Part shown: positions 1 through 8,480 of the stretch, piece by piece | Position numbering within the stretch: the first letter of the stretch is position 1 | Layout of the letters: each line of letters starts with the position of its first letter | Source of the DNA: a virus | Strand: one strand, 5' to 3' | DNA length: 27,753 nt | IMG/VR virus record: IMGVR_UViG_3300025151_000226 | Coordinates: 1-27,753 of that record | Notes under the pieces: model-generated | What the model was told of the DNA's origin: nothing | Seen by the model: only the letters and a program-made list of their open reading frames with translations | Database searches by the model: none | Program-made: the position numbers and the translations under genes

Positions 1-1
1 A

Positions 2-1225
2 AATAAAATTGTTAAAGGGTCAGGAAGTAGGATATATTTAAAAGAGGATACTGTATCTGAACAGGCTGATTTTGAAGAAAGATTAGCGCTATACTCCGAA
101 AGACCTGACCATGCAGTTATTGCAAGATTTGAAATTGGAAGCGAAGGAGCTGAGGAAACTAAGACACTACCAAACTTAAAACAGATAGAGAGCTTTCCGA
201 GAATAAATTCAGACATAGCAAGTGGAGTGGTAAATATGTCTTACGGACAAGCTGATAGTATCGTAAAGTATTTTGATTTTAACGGAGATGTTACATACTT
301 AGCTAACCTTTTAAAAAGTATAGCCACTCAAACTTCATTGGAAAATACTTATGCTCATTTAAAGAATGATGCTCTTAGGCTTAAAGTTTATCCTATATTA
401 GATATTCTTCTAGAAGATGAAGAATTTTTAGAAAAATTAAAAGAAGATAAAGAGGATAATTACGAACAAATAATTTCTGATTTAGAAGCGTTAAAAACTC
501 AACTTTCACTAACTAGTGAGGATAAGGGAGTTGAAGAGGAAGTACAGGGAATATCACATAATCTCTTAACTAATGTAGGTTACGTAGATGCTTATCTAGC
601 TGATAATGATGTAAGGAAAAGACTTGAAGAAGATGCGGGCTTAGATGAGTTCCAAGATAAATATACAACAACTGAAAGATTTTTTAAAGCACTTCTTTCT
701 AATGAGGGTATAGCATCTCTTTTTAAAGTATCTGACAAAGTATACAAAGAAGGTAAATTGGTATCCCCAGTCGCTAGAGCTTTAAATATAGGTTTAGAAG
801 AGGAGACCATTGAAGAAGATGAGGAAACACTTGAAGCTGTTTATTACGTTTTAAGAGGTAATAACATTTATAGTGATTATGCTGGTATGACGGAAACTGA
901 TAAAGTTATCGCTAAAACCAATCAAGCTACCCATCTTTTAAACCTTGACCAATGGGTTCAAAACCACACTTTTGCTTTTGAACTTAAAATGAAAACTTTA
1001 GGTATTCCTGAAATGGATACCTTAGACGAAATTAGCTCTCCTAGAATTTTTAATTTTAAGGTGCATGACCTTTCTAGAGAGAATAGTAAAGATATAGAAG
1101 ATGATACAACTCCTATGCATTGGCTAACTGGTCTGTATAGACCTACAGCTATAAATCATACTATAAACAACAGTGTTGGATATACTAGTGAATTTAAATT
1201 ACTAAAAGATATGAGTTTAATATAA
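2..1225 (+). CDS. Probable baseplate hub protein (gp27/gpD-like), 5'-truncated
   Basis: The frame is open from base 2 without a stop, so the gene begins before the window and the first ATG (227) is internal; 407 codons are visible. The last about 90 residues look like the C-terminus of phage baseplate hub proteins: a 'TLGIPEMDTL' segment, then 'HWLTGLYRPTAINHTI', then a closing 'GYTSEFKLLKD' strand, matching the pattern in which gp27/gpD/XkdQ-type hubs end. The middle is acidic and helix-rich. Its stop overlaps the ATG of the spike gene (TAATG), and hub next to spike is the expected pairing because the spike sits on the hub trimer. The family call rests on the C-terminal pattern and position only. 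It could instead be another large baseplate protein. Confidence 0.5.
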   Translation, partial: NKIVKGSGSRIYLKEDTVSEQADFEERLALYSERPDHAVIARFEIGSEGAEETKTLPNLKQIESFPRINSDIASGVVNMSYGQADSIVKYFDFNGDVTYLANLLKSIATQTSLENTYAHLKNDALRLKVYPILDILLEDEEFLEKLKEDKEDNYEQIISDLEALKTQLSLTSEDKGVEEEVQGISHNLLTNVGYVDAYLADNDVRKRLEEDAGLDEFQDKYTTTERFFKALLSNEGIASLFKVSDKVYKEGKLVSPVARALNIGLEEETIEEDEETLEAVYYVLRGNNIYSDYAGMTETDKVIAKTNQATHLLNLDQWVQNHTFAFELKMKTLGIPEMDTLDEISSPRIFNFKVHDLSRENSKDIEDDTTPMHWLTGLYRPTAINHTINNSVGYTSEFKLLKDMSLI

Positions 1226-2175
1226 TGACAGCAATACCTAAAATATACATAGCAGAAGTTACCGCAAATGGTAACAGGGATATAACTCATTCTGGTCAAT
1301 TAGAAGTTAAGCTTTTAAATTGTAAAGAAGAGACTAGGGAATATGTAAATGCTCAATGTATAATGCCTTTCGGAGGGAAAGGTTCAGGTCTTATTGGAGA
1401 TGTTAAACCTTTGTCTAAAGTTTTAGTAGTAAAAGCCATAACTGAAGATTTAGATGATTATCCTTTATACGAATGGTTTTGGATTGGAGTTATCCCAGAA
1501 TCTACCAATGTTAGAAAAGAACCTGAAGATATAGACATAACCGACAAAGAAGATTTAGGTACAATTGGAAGACCTTCAAACCCTGAATCCGATAAAGCTT
1601 ATTATGGCTCTGATGTAAATGATAAAGTTATGATAAAATCTACGATAGGTCATAAATTAGAACTATCAGAAAAAGTTTTAACTTTAGAAAATAAGGTAAT
1701 GCATCAAGAGGATTATGCTTCACTCAAATCCAACCTAGGTCGGGAAATAAAATTAGATGACGGTATTGGTCCAGGCATGGATAGAATAATAATAACTGAC
1801 CAAAACGAAAACAGGATTGTAATAAAAGCAGGAGCTGACGGAGATACACCTGGAGCTAATTCAATGATTATAGAGTGCCAAGGTAATATGCACTTGAATT
1901 CCAAAAAAGGTGAAATGGTTCTCAATGTGGAGAAAGATAGTACTTCTCAAATTAAAATAATAAATGATGGAGCTGGAGATATCAACGTAGAAGCTCGTCA
2001 AGGAGATGTAAATGTAGGAGCTGCTGTAGGTAATATTAATCTAGCAGCCAAAGGAACTGTTCAGATAGATGCTGAGCAAGATATAAATTTAGATGCTAAT
2101 AATGACATAAGCATAAACGCAGGAAATCAAATGACGTTAAAAGCTTCGAGAATTGACCTCAACCCTCCTGATTAA
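1225..2175 (+). CDS. Baseplate central spike protein (gp5/gpV-like), no lysozyme domain
   Basis: This 316-aa protein probably forms the membrane-piercing spike under the tail tube. Residues about 1-105 look like an OB-fold N-terminal domain, as in gp5, gpV and VgrG ('IYIAEVTANGNRDITHSGQL' through 'EWFWIGVIPES'). From about residue 210 to the end there is a run of short alternating strands with recurrent Asn, Asp, Gly and Ala ('GDINVEARQGDVNVGAAVGN', 'INLAAKGTVQIDAEQDINLD'), typical of the intertwined triple beta-helix of gp5 and gpV. T4 gp5 has a lysozyme between these parts (about 575 aa in total). None is seen here, so this is the lysozyme-free arrangement of P2 gpV. It overlaps by one base both the hub gene before it and the PAAR gene after it. 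There is no Shine-Dalgarno; initiation is probably coupled. Confidence 0.8.
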   Translation: MTAIPKIYIAEVTANGNRDITHSGQLEVKLLNCKEETREYVNAQCIMPFGGKGSGLIGDVKPLSKVLVVKAITEDLDDYPLYEWFWIGVIPESTNVRKEPEDIDITDKEDLGTIGRPSNPESDKAYYGSDVNDKVMIKSTIGHKLELSEKVLTLENKVMHQEDYASLKSNLGREIKLDDGIGPGMDRIIITDQNENRIVIKAGADGDTPGANSMIIECQGNMHLNSKKGEMVLNVEKDSTSQIKIINDGAGDINVEARQGDVNVGAAVGNINLAAKGTVQIDAEQDINLDANNDISINAGNQMTLKASRIDLNPPD

Positions 2176-3017
2176 TGTTAACTGATACTAAATTAATAGA
2201 TACTAGTGCACCTGAAAGTTTTGCGTTTTCCTCAGGTTTATTTGGAGCTTTTGAATATGCAAAAAACGCTACCCCTTCTGGAACTTTATATGTTTATGGA
2301 GCCCAGTTTATTCGGCAAAACTATGATGGTACGAATGAATATAGGAGATACCCTATAACCTCTTTAACTTCAAATAATATATCAAATGTAGCTCCTAATA
2401 TGACAGCGGAGATAGTTCCGCTTACAGATAGTGAAGGAAACCAAGCATTTGAAGTTAGATTTACAGGAAATTTAAAAGATGCTACAAATGGAGATGTTTC
2501 CATTACGTACCGAGACGGATTAAATCCTCCAGTAAACACTACTAAATTATCAGATTTTCCGTCTACTGCAAGCCTGACTTCTATATCTCATCCCTTTCAA
2601 AAAACAGAGACAATCCCAATGCGATTTACTGTAGTTGCTGAAAATAAAACCTACAATCTAGTGGTAGGCATTATCGTATTTCATGATAACGTTGTTTTCC
2701 CAGCCCAGACTGCGACCAGAGCAGCTGTAAGAAAAGGACATAAAGAAGCTGACCACGGGTATGGTATTAAAGGAGCTACAGGTGCTAGCGAGGATGTTTT
2801 TATAAATGGGTTTGGAGCTCACAGAAAAGGAGATGATTGGCCAAAGCACTTTAGAGGAGATGATGTTCACCCAGCTCCTGGAGACACACGCACAACCAAT
2901 GCAGGTTCAAGTTCAGTATATATAAATGGAGAGCCTTTAGCCATGATAGCAAATGGTATCGCTAATTGCGGTAATAAAATAGCCGAAGGTTCAGAAACAG
3001 TATTTACAGGAGAATAA
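2175..3017 (+). CDS. PAAR-domain spike-tip protein with N-terminal extension
   Basis: The C-terminal third (about residues 183-280) is a PAAR-type domain: 'RAAVRKGHKEADHG', 'VFINGFGAHRKGDDW', 'SSSVYINGEPLAMI' and 'CGNKIAEGSETVF' follow the order seen in phage PAAR proteins. His189, His194, His216, His225, His232 and Cys265 are candidate metal ligands at the tip. PAAR proteins cap the spike, and the spike gene lies directly upstream with a one-base overlap, which fits. The family is usually about 90-100 aa (T4 gp5.4 is 97). Here about 180 residues of beta-rich, unrecognised sequence precede the domain. That region may be an adaptor, a host-contact domain or a cargo; nothing in it shows a catalytic motif to me. 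There is no clear Shine-Dalgarno. Confidence 0.8.
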   Translation: MLTDTKLIDTSAPESFAFSSGLFGAFEYAKNATPSGTLYVYGAQFIRQNYDGTNEYRRYPITSLTSNNISNVAPNMTAEIVPLTDSEGNQAFEVRFTGNLKDATNGDVSITYRDGLNPPVNTTKLSDFPSTASLTSISHPFQKTETIPMRFTVVAENKTYNLVVGIIVFHDNVVFPAQTATRAAVRKGHKEADHGYGIKGATGASEDVFINGFGAHRKGDDWPKHFRGDDVHPAPGDTRTTNAGSSSVYINGEPLAMIANGIANCGNKIAEGSETVFTGE

Positions 3018-3018
3018 A

Positions 3019-3501
3019 ATGGAAACAAAACAATTCACAATATCTTATGAGCCATCTGCGTATGACCAGAAGGTCTGTATTTATGCTGTTAATCCTAGTG
3101 CATCTTACGCTCAGGTAGAGCAAATCCAAATAGCAAACTCTACCACATCAGCCTTAGATATGGATGTATTTTGGGTAGATTACACTGACGCTACTGTTTC
3201 ATCTATTTCTTATTACGGTAGTGGTGCAGTCCGTCAAAAGTTTAGGTCTTATGGAGGTAGCGCTTTAAATTCAATACTTATAAATGGCAATATACCTAAA
3301 GGAGCTTCTCTAGCTGTTTTAAATAATAACTTATATCTAGAACCTAAAGATTTTATTTTTCTAAGACCTGCATCAACCGGGTCAGGAACCGCTTTCAAAC
3401 CAATGGTTGTTGTAACGGAATACTTTGAAGACACTACATTTATAAAAACTTCTGTAGATTTAGATGTTGCGAATAACGAACTACAAAATAATAAATATTA
3501 A
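3019..3501 (+). CDS. Small beta-rich virion protein, unknown
   Basis: I do not recognise this 160-aa protein. The sequence alternates short hydrophobic strands with Ser, Thr, Asn and Gly turns and has no signal peptide, membrane segment or Cys cluster, as expected of a compact beta-sandwich. The stretch 'NGNIPKGASLAVLNNNLYLE' near residues 90-110 resembles the beta-turns of small accessory structural proteins in marine myoviruses; that is a resemblance, not an assignment. It has one of the few good Shine-Dalgarno sites here (AGGAG about 6 bases before the ATG), one base after the PAAR stop. Its place between PAAR and the LamG protein suggests a baseplate or virion role. Confidence 0.6.
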   Translation: METKQFTISYEPSAYDQKVCIYAVNPSASYAQVEQIQIANSTTSALDMDVFWVDYTDATVSSISYYGSGAVRQKFRSYGGSALNSILINGNIPKGASLAVLNNNLYLEPKDFIFLRPASTGSGTAFKPMVVVTEYFEDTTFIKTSVDLDVANNELQNNKY

Positions 3502-3503
3502 AT

Positions 3504-3932
3504 ATGGCAAATTTCTCACTTCCTCCTATAAAAGAAGCTTTACCTTCAGTACCTTCTCTTAGTAAAGAAGAGTTGTGTTCATTACCTTCCACCTCATTGG
3601 TATCTTTATCTAATAATATGGCAGTAGTTAAATCCGAAGCTTCTATGAAAGCGGCTCAGCTTCAAGCTAGAGCTAAAAAACTTACTGGGGAAGCTTCCGT
3701 AAATATCCCCGGAAAAGGTAGAAACTCGATAGCCTCTACCCAATCTATAGAAAATGTAAAAGCTTCTATGCAGTCTACTATAGGTCCTGTTAACAGTACT
3801 ACAAATTTGATGGGTAGTATAAGCCAAGAAGGAGCAGAGATAGTTAACAATGCAAATGCTGCAGGAACATCTCAAACAGCTGCGAATGATGCATTAACTA
3901 AAATCAACTCATTTACCACGGAGATATTATAA
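3504..3932 (+). CDS. Small helical protein in baseplate cluster, unknown
   Basis: This 142-aa protein is unrecognised. The first 30 residues are rich in Pro, Ser and Leu. The rest is rich in Ala, Ser and Asn, probably helical, with recurrent polar spacing ('ASMKAAQLQARAKKLTGEAS', then a long Asn/Thr/Ala tail). There is no membrane segment or signal peptide. It starts two bases after the preceding stop with no visible Shine-Dalgarno, and its own stop overlaps the ATG of the LamG gene by one base. Translation coupled with the next gene suggests a small partner or assembly protein for the 832-aa product, but that is inference from position alone. Confidence 0.55.
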   Translation: MANFSLPPIKEALPSVPSLSKEELCSLPSTSLVSLSNNMAVVKSEASMKAAQLQARAKKLTGEASVNIPGKGRNSIASTQSIENVKASMQSTIGPVNSTTNLMGSISQEGAEIVNNANAAGTSQTAANDALTKINSFTTEIL

Positions 3933-6430
3933 TGGCGTTAAATGATTTAGACTTGACAGAAGTAGCACTAATAGAAGCTTCGTTAGCTAATTTGCAAGTC
4001 ATTGCTCAAACTGCAGAGGATAATATAGCAAATATTGAGTCAGTATTACAAGATAGAGCTAATGGAATTTTAGAGGAGCCTGAATTAAATTTAGACGCAA
4101 TAGCTTCTCTTTCTAGTGATGACCCTGCAATCCAGGCTGTTGTAGATAACTATTCAAAGTTTGTACAGGATAATATAATAGCACCTTTTGAAGAGAATAG
4201 AAGAAGATTTGAACTATTATCAGATGAGACTCAAACCAGTTTAACAGGAGAACCATTACCTATATTTGATTTGGCTTACGGACCTCCTAAATCAGTAAAA
4301 GGTCAATTTATATTATCTCAAGACGGATTGTACTACGATTCTATTAACGGAGGTATTCCTGAAGTTTCTGGAATGGTAGCAGCAAGCGCTAACTGGAATT
4401 TAAAATATGCTCCAAATTTAGGAGGTAAAGGTGATACATATTCAAATGATAATTTAAATAATTTTGTAGATACAGTTTTTGATTATGATTATACTCCTGA
4501 TGATAGTATAGCTGACGATTATTATAAAACTGATGATATATTACAAACCTTTGAAAAAAATAAAATTTTACATACTACCGTAGTTCATGACCAAATAGAT
4601 GATTTAATTGCTTCAGGATACTCTGCTTCCTCGGCAATGGTTATAAATTACTACAGTAATATTGGAGCAATAGCCTCTGTTTATGACGATAAAATTAGAA
4701 AAAGAAAAAAACAACTTCAATTAATTTCAATCTTTGCTACAGATAGGTATAGCTTTTCTGAAGAAAGCGGTTCCTCTGACCCATTAAATTCAAATTATAA
4801 TCCTAAGAATATAGGATTAGGTACAGGGGTTCTAATAGAGAATACTAGTGATACTACAACTCAAGAATGGCATCCTATAGAAAGAATACCTTTAAATGAT
4901 TTTTCATTTTTGAAAGGTACGGGTGTAGAGGTCTCTTTAAAGAATCAAGAAAAGATTCTTTTATTTTCAGAAGATTTAGAAGATGTAGTTTTACCTATAA
5001 CTCCTGTATTCGTACAATCAAAAGCTCAACCGTTCTCGGTTATAGATAAATTTAATATATCTCCGACTTCTCCTGAAACCTTCCCTTACTTTGATGGTAT
5101 TAGTGATGTTTCTGGGAAATCAGGTCTTGTACAATCCTTGGTTGATTCAATAGTAGCTGATGATTTGTTACTAGGTTATAATTTTATTAAACCTAATATT
5201 GTTGATGCATCTTCAACTAAATTTAACTTAGATAATATAGCACCTGACTCTGGAGGATTTTTAAATGGTCAGTTGGTAGCATCTACATTAGATGGAGTTT
5301 TCCCGTCCGGATTAGGAATAGCTAAACTAACAGGTACTGGAGAGAACGGCTCATATGTAAGATTACCTACAAACTTTACTCCTGCAGGTAAACCTTATGG
5401 AATTTATACTGAACGATTAGATAGCTTGTTCTATCCTAGTAACTTGAAATATAACAATGAAACTAAAACAGGTGGAGGGGTAACTTTTGATTTTTGGGTT
5501 CATGTGCCTAGTTTAGTGATGACCGACACTCACAGGTACAGGTTAGTAGCAGCTTGTGAAAACTCAGGTGGTCACCCTCCAATAGCTGGAGAAACTGAAG
5601 TTAAAGCTAATAGGACTAAGAGAGATGGAACTCAAGATGAGAAAAAAGTTCACGGTATGATATTAGGGTTTAGAGATAGAGGGGGTGCCAGCACTCCAAG
5701 TGGTTTAGAGTTTGGAGTCTTTCCTACCGTATCTCAAAATTCTAATTCAGCAGCCTCTGGACACAACGTGGCAATTGGAGAATCTCATGAATACCTTAAC
5801 GACGTTTTCCAATCCTCTGGAACTAGAGAACTAGGAGCAACTGTAGCCTCTTCAGTAACCGTTAATGGAGTATCTATAACTGACGCTAGCGCTTCTTTTG
5901 TTCACATGGCTACCGTGTTTGAATTCTCATCTAACACTGTTAAAATATTCTGCGATGGTGAATTAATGTCCACCTCCTCATTAGACTATGCGTTTGACCT
6001 AGTTCTAGAAGATACCTTAAACATCCCTAGCCCTGTTAAAGAGCAAGGCTCACCTTCAGACGCTACTTTTACATTATCAAGTTTTAGCAACACCTCTAAT
6101 AATGGTCCAGTAATTGGAAAGCTTAGCGACAATATCAGCAACACTCCTTGGATATTAGGTGGAGGGTTTACCGACGGAATAGAAAAAGAACCAGCTGTAC
6201 ACGCCACTAATCTTCCTGGATTTTTAGGGTATAACGCCAACACTGATACAGGACCAACACCATATTCGCAACACATCTCTCCAAGATGGGCAGTGTCCAC
6301 TACTAAGCCAGCCAGTGGATTACATGGGTTTTTAGGTAGTTTTAAACTTTACTCTAGAGCCCTATCTAATAGTGAGGTTAGAAAAAACTTCACCTTCCAA
6401 AAAGGATTTTTCAAAAATATTCTAATATAA
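3932..6430 (+). CDS. Large virion protein with C-terminal LamG/ConA-like lectin domain
   Basis: This 832-aa protein has an N-terminal helical acidic part (about residues 1-90, 'LIEASLANLQVIAQTAEDNI'), a middle of unknown fold, and a C-terminal concanavalin A/LamG-like region (about 480-830). Marks of the latter are 'VTFDFWVHVP' near 515, 'MATVFEFSSNTVKIFCDGEL' near 660-675, and the closing 'GFLGSFKLYSRALSNSEV' near 800-815, which is the usual last strand of LamG_3-type jelly rolls. These domains bind glycans in many viral and secreted proteins. The gene lies between the spike/PAAR genes and gp25, so it is probably a baseplate component exposed to the cell surface. Whether it binds receptor or only builds the baseplate cannot be told. 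It is joined by TAATG overlaps on both sides. Confidence 0.65.
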   Translation: MALNDLDLTEVALIEASLANLQVIAQTAEDNIANIESVLQDRANGILEEPELNLDAIASLSSDDPAIQAVVDNYSKFVQDNIIAPFEENRRRFELLSDETQTSLTGEPLPIFDLAYGPPKSVKGQFILSQDGLYYDSINGGIPEVSGMVAASANWNLKYAPNLGGKGDTYSNDNLNNFVDTVFDYDYTPDDSIADDYYKTDDILQTFEKNKILHTTVVHDQIDDLIASGYSASSAMVINYYSNIGAIASVYDDKIRKRKKQLQLISIFATDRYSFSEESGSSDPLNSNYNPKNIGLGTGVLIENTSDTTTQEWHPIERIPLNDFSFLKGTGVEVSLKNQEKILLFSEDLEDVVLPITPVFVQSKAQPFSVIDKFNISPTSPETFPYFDGISDVSGKSGLVQSLVDSIVADDLLLGYNFIKPNIVDASSTKFNLDNIAPDSGGFLNGQLVASTLDGVFPSGLGIAKLTGTGENGSYVRLPTNFTPAGKPYGIYTERLDSLFYPSNLKYNNETKTGGGVTFDFWVHVPSLVMTDTHRYRLVAACENSGGHPPIAGETEVKANRTKRDGTQDEKKVHGMILGFRDRGGASTPSGLEFGVFPTVSQNSNSAASGHNVAIGESHEYLNDVFQSSGTRELGATVASSVTVNGVSITDASASFVHMATVFEFSSNTVKIFCDGELMSTSSLDYAFDLVLEDTLNIPSPVKEQGSPSDATFTLSSFSNTSNNGPVIGKLSDNISNTPWILGGGFTDGIEKEPAVHATNLPGFLGYNANTDTGPTPYSQHISPRWAVSTTKPASGLHGFLGSFKLYSRALSNSEVRKNFTFQKGFFKNILI

Positions 6431-6852
6431 TGAATCTCGAAGATATTAACTTACTTACGACATCTAGAACAACTAGATTGAATGGTCTAGCTTTCCCAGT
6501 AATAGAGGGAGCTGGAGGATTCTTCACTATGACAGATGGAGCTGAGACGGTAATGGCAGGGTTAAAACAACTACTCCTCACCAATAGAGGGGAGAGAGTT
6601 ATGAGACCTGATTTTGGAACTTCTTTAAGGAAATCAGTATTTGAGCCTTATACAGCTTCTTTAAAAATACAACTAAGAGAAGAGATAAAAGCAACTATAC
6701 GAAAATACGAACCTAGGGTAGATATTATTGATTTATCTTTATCTTGGGAATCGAGACCACAATCAGCAGGATTACATCACATCTTTATTTCATTGAAATT
6801 TAAATTAAAGGGTGAAATTACCGAACCACAAATTTTAGATATTATAGTATAA
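6430..6852 (+). CDS. 25: Baseplate wedge protein gp25-like (GPW/gp25 family)
   Basis: This 140-aa protein is close to T4 gp25 (132 aa) and P2 gpW in length. Residues about 48-74 carry the family signature 'LLTNRGERVMRPDFGTSL' followed by 'VFEP', the pattern for GPW/gp25 proteins that start sheath assembly and bind gp6 in the wedge. The rest is the expected alpha/beta layout ending in hydrophobic strands. It overlaps the LamG gene and the gp6-like gene by one base on each side, and adjacency to gp6/J is the standard arrangement in contractile systems. Confidence is high because of the intact motif, length and neighbour. Confidence 0.93.
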   Translation: MNLEDINLLTTSRTTRLNGLAFPVIEGAGGFFTMTDGAETVMAGLKQLLLTNRGERVMRPDFGTSLRKSVFEPYTASLKIQLREEIKATIRKYEPRVDIIDLSLSWESRPQSAGLHHIFISLKFKLKGEITEPQILDIIV

Positions 6853-8474
6853 TGGCAGACATAACAGGAATTTTTAACACATCAGCATTTGACGGAAGTA
6901 TCACTTCCGATTATTTGCAATTGGGTACTTTAAGCCCTCAGACTAAAGCATCAAGGGTTGATTATTCTGTAGCTGATTTTGAAGAGTACAGAACAGCTTT
7001 GCTAAACTACATAAAAGCGATATATCCTTTAGAGTATAATAACTTTGTAGAATCTGATTTAGGTATTATGTTGGTAGAAATGTTTGCGTATCTGGCTGGT
7101 GTTTTGTCTCTTAAAGCAGATATGTTAGCTAATGAAAGTTTTTTGGCTTCTGTTGAATCACCTGAAAATCTTAGAAAACTATTACAATTAATAGGTATTG
7201 CACTTAAAGGTCCAATAAGTGCCAAAGCTAGTTGCACAGCTACTTTAGCAACCGCTAACGTATTAGGGTCTGGAGAAACTGTAACCGTATCCTTACCTAA
7301 CCGCTCCTTCTCAGTTCCTAACAATAAAGATACAGGTTTGTTAACTTATACAATGTACGAAGTTGATGGTACAGGAGCAATTGATTTAGAAAATGAAAGT
7401 TTAGTTTTAAACGAAGCTGATTCTCTAAACGCAGCAGGAGCTACCTTTAGCAACCTAATACTATTAGAAGGTCAATTGAAAAAAGTAACTGGAACTTTCT
7501 CCGATACAGACACAGTTCAAACTATAACCTTAACAGACTCTTCTATCGTAGAGGGAAGTTTGCTTGTTAAAACTGGAGGAGATACTTATAATGAGGTACA
7601 GAATTTATTCTTAGCAGATGCTACTGATAAAGTGTTTAGCAAAACATACACCGAAGACTATACAGCCATACTATCTTTTGGTGATGATACTAGAGGTAAA
7701 GCACCTTCCCCTGGAGCTACTTACGAAGTTTTTTATAGAGTAGGAGGCGGTACTAGAGGAAATATAGCTTCAGAGGTGATAGCAGTTACAGTTCCTGGAA
7801 CTCACTCCAATGCAAGTAAGGACGGTTCATTAACAGTAACTAACCCAACTAAAGCTACTGGAGGTTTAAATGCTGAAACGGTAGCCCACGCTAAAAAATG
7901 GTCTCCTTACTTTTTCAAGACTCAGTATAGAGCAGTGACAGGAGAAGATTACACTACATTTGCAAATCAATTTGTAAGTACGGTCGGACAGTCTGGCAAA
8001 TCAAACGCAGTTCTTAGAAACTCAGGAGCTGGTGCAAATATGATTGATATTTATACCGTAGCTTTTGCCGATGAAGTTGATGGAGTACAAGCACAACTGG
8101 AAAGGTCTTCTATTGCGTATAAAAATGAACTACTAACCTATTTGAATAAATATAAAATGATTACGGATGAGGTTACAATTGTAGATGGTTTGATTCGTAC
8201 TTTAGATTTGAAGACAACGATATTTGTAGACCAAACATTCCAACCTTTTGAAGAAGATGTAAAACGAGCTGCTTCTAAAAAAATGTTAGAATTTTTTGAC
8301 CTCTCTAAAAGAGAGTTTGGAGAAAGGGTACGAGTAGATGAATTAAATAGAGAACTATTCTCAGTTCCTGAGATTAGATTCTCCAAGTTAGATAATTTAA
8401 AAGATGATATTAAATTAAATTTTAATGAAATTCTTCAGTTAAATAATTTAGAAATAAATATAGAATACGTATAA
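6852..8474 (+). CDS. 6: Baseplate wedge protein gp6-like (Baseplate_J family)
   Basis: This 540-aa protein matches the baseplate J/gp6 family. The N-terminus includes 'LNYIKAIYPLEYNNFVESDL' followed by 'LVEMFAYLAGVLSLKADMLA', the conserved region where wedge proteins begin. Near residues 287-302 is the hallmark 'YEVFYRVGGGTRGNIASEVI'. Near 360-370 'QYRAVTGEDYTTFANQF' is the usual 'RAVT-x-(E/D)-D(Y/F)' element. T4 gp6 is 660 aa and P2 gpJ about 300, so this is intermediate. gp6 dimers form the inner baseplate ring around the hub and hold gp7 and gp25. The gene follows gp25 with a one-base overlap and precedes the gpI/gp7-like gene by 6 bases. Confidence 0.92.
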   Translation: MADITGIFNTSAFDGSITSDYLQLGTLSPQTKASRVDYSVADFEEYRTALLNYIKAIYPLEYNNFVESDLGIMLVEMFAYLAGVLSLKADMLANESFLASVESPENLRKLLQLIGIALKGPISAKASCTATLATANVLGSGETVTVSLPNRSFSVPNNKDTGLLTYTMYEVDGTGAIDLENESLVLNEADSLNAAGATFSNLILLEGQLKKVTGTFSDTDTVQTITLTDSSIVEGSLLVKTGGDTYNEVQNLFLADATDKVFSKTYTEDYTAILSFGDDTRGKAPSPGATYEVFYRVGGGTRGNIASEVIAVTVPGTHSNASKDGSLTVTNPTKATGGLNAETVAHAKKWSPYFFKTQYRAVTGEDYTTFANQFVSTVGQSGKSNAVLRNSGAGANMIDIYTVAFADEVDGVQAQLERSSIAYKNELLTYLNKYKMITDEVTIVDGLIRTLDLKTTIFVDQTFQPFEEDVKRAASKKMLEFFDLSKREFGERVRVDELNRELFSVPEIRFSKLDNLKDDIKLNFNEILQLNNLEINIEYV

Positions 8475-8480
8475 TAAGCA

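Noticed and set aside
227-229. ATG at 227 as the start of the first gene
   Set aside because: The same frame is open back to base 2 with coding-like residues, so this ATG is internal and the gene begins outside the window.
1225-2175. Tail lysozyme domain in the spike
   Set aside because: No lysozyme-like Glu/Asp motif region is seen and the protein is too short to hold one between the OB part and the beta-helix.
3606-3875. Antisense open frame of 89 codons
   Set aside because: Lies wholly opposite a well-placed + strand gene; residue composition looks like a shadow, with no promoter or ribosome site.
5986-6300. Antisense open frame of 104 codons
   Set aside because: Shadow of the LamG-region coding strand; all supported genes are on the + strand.
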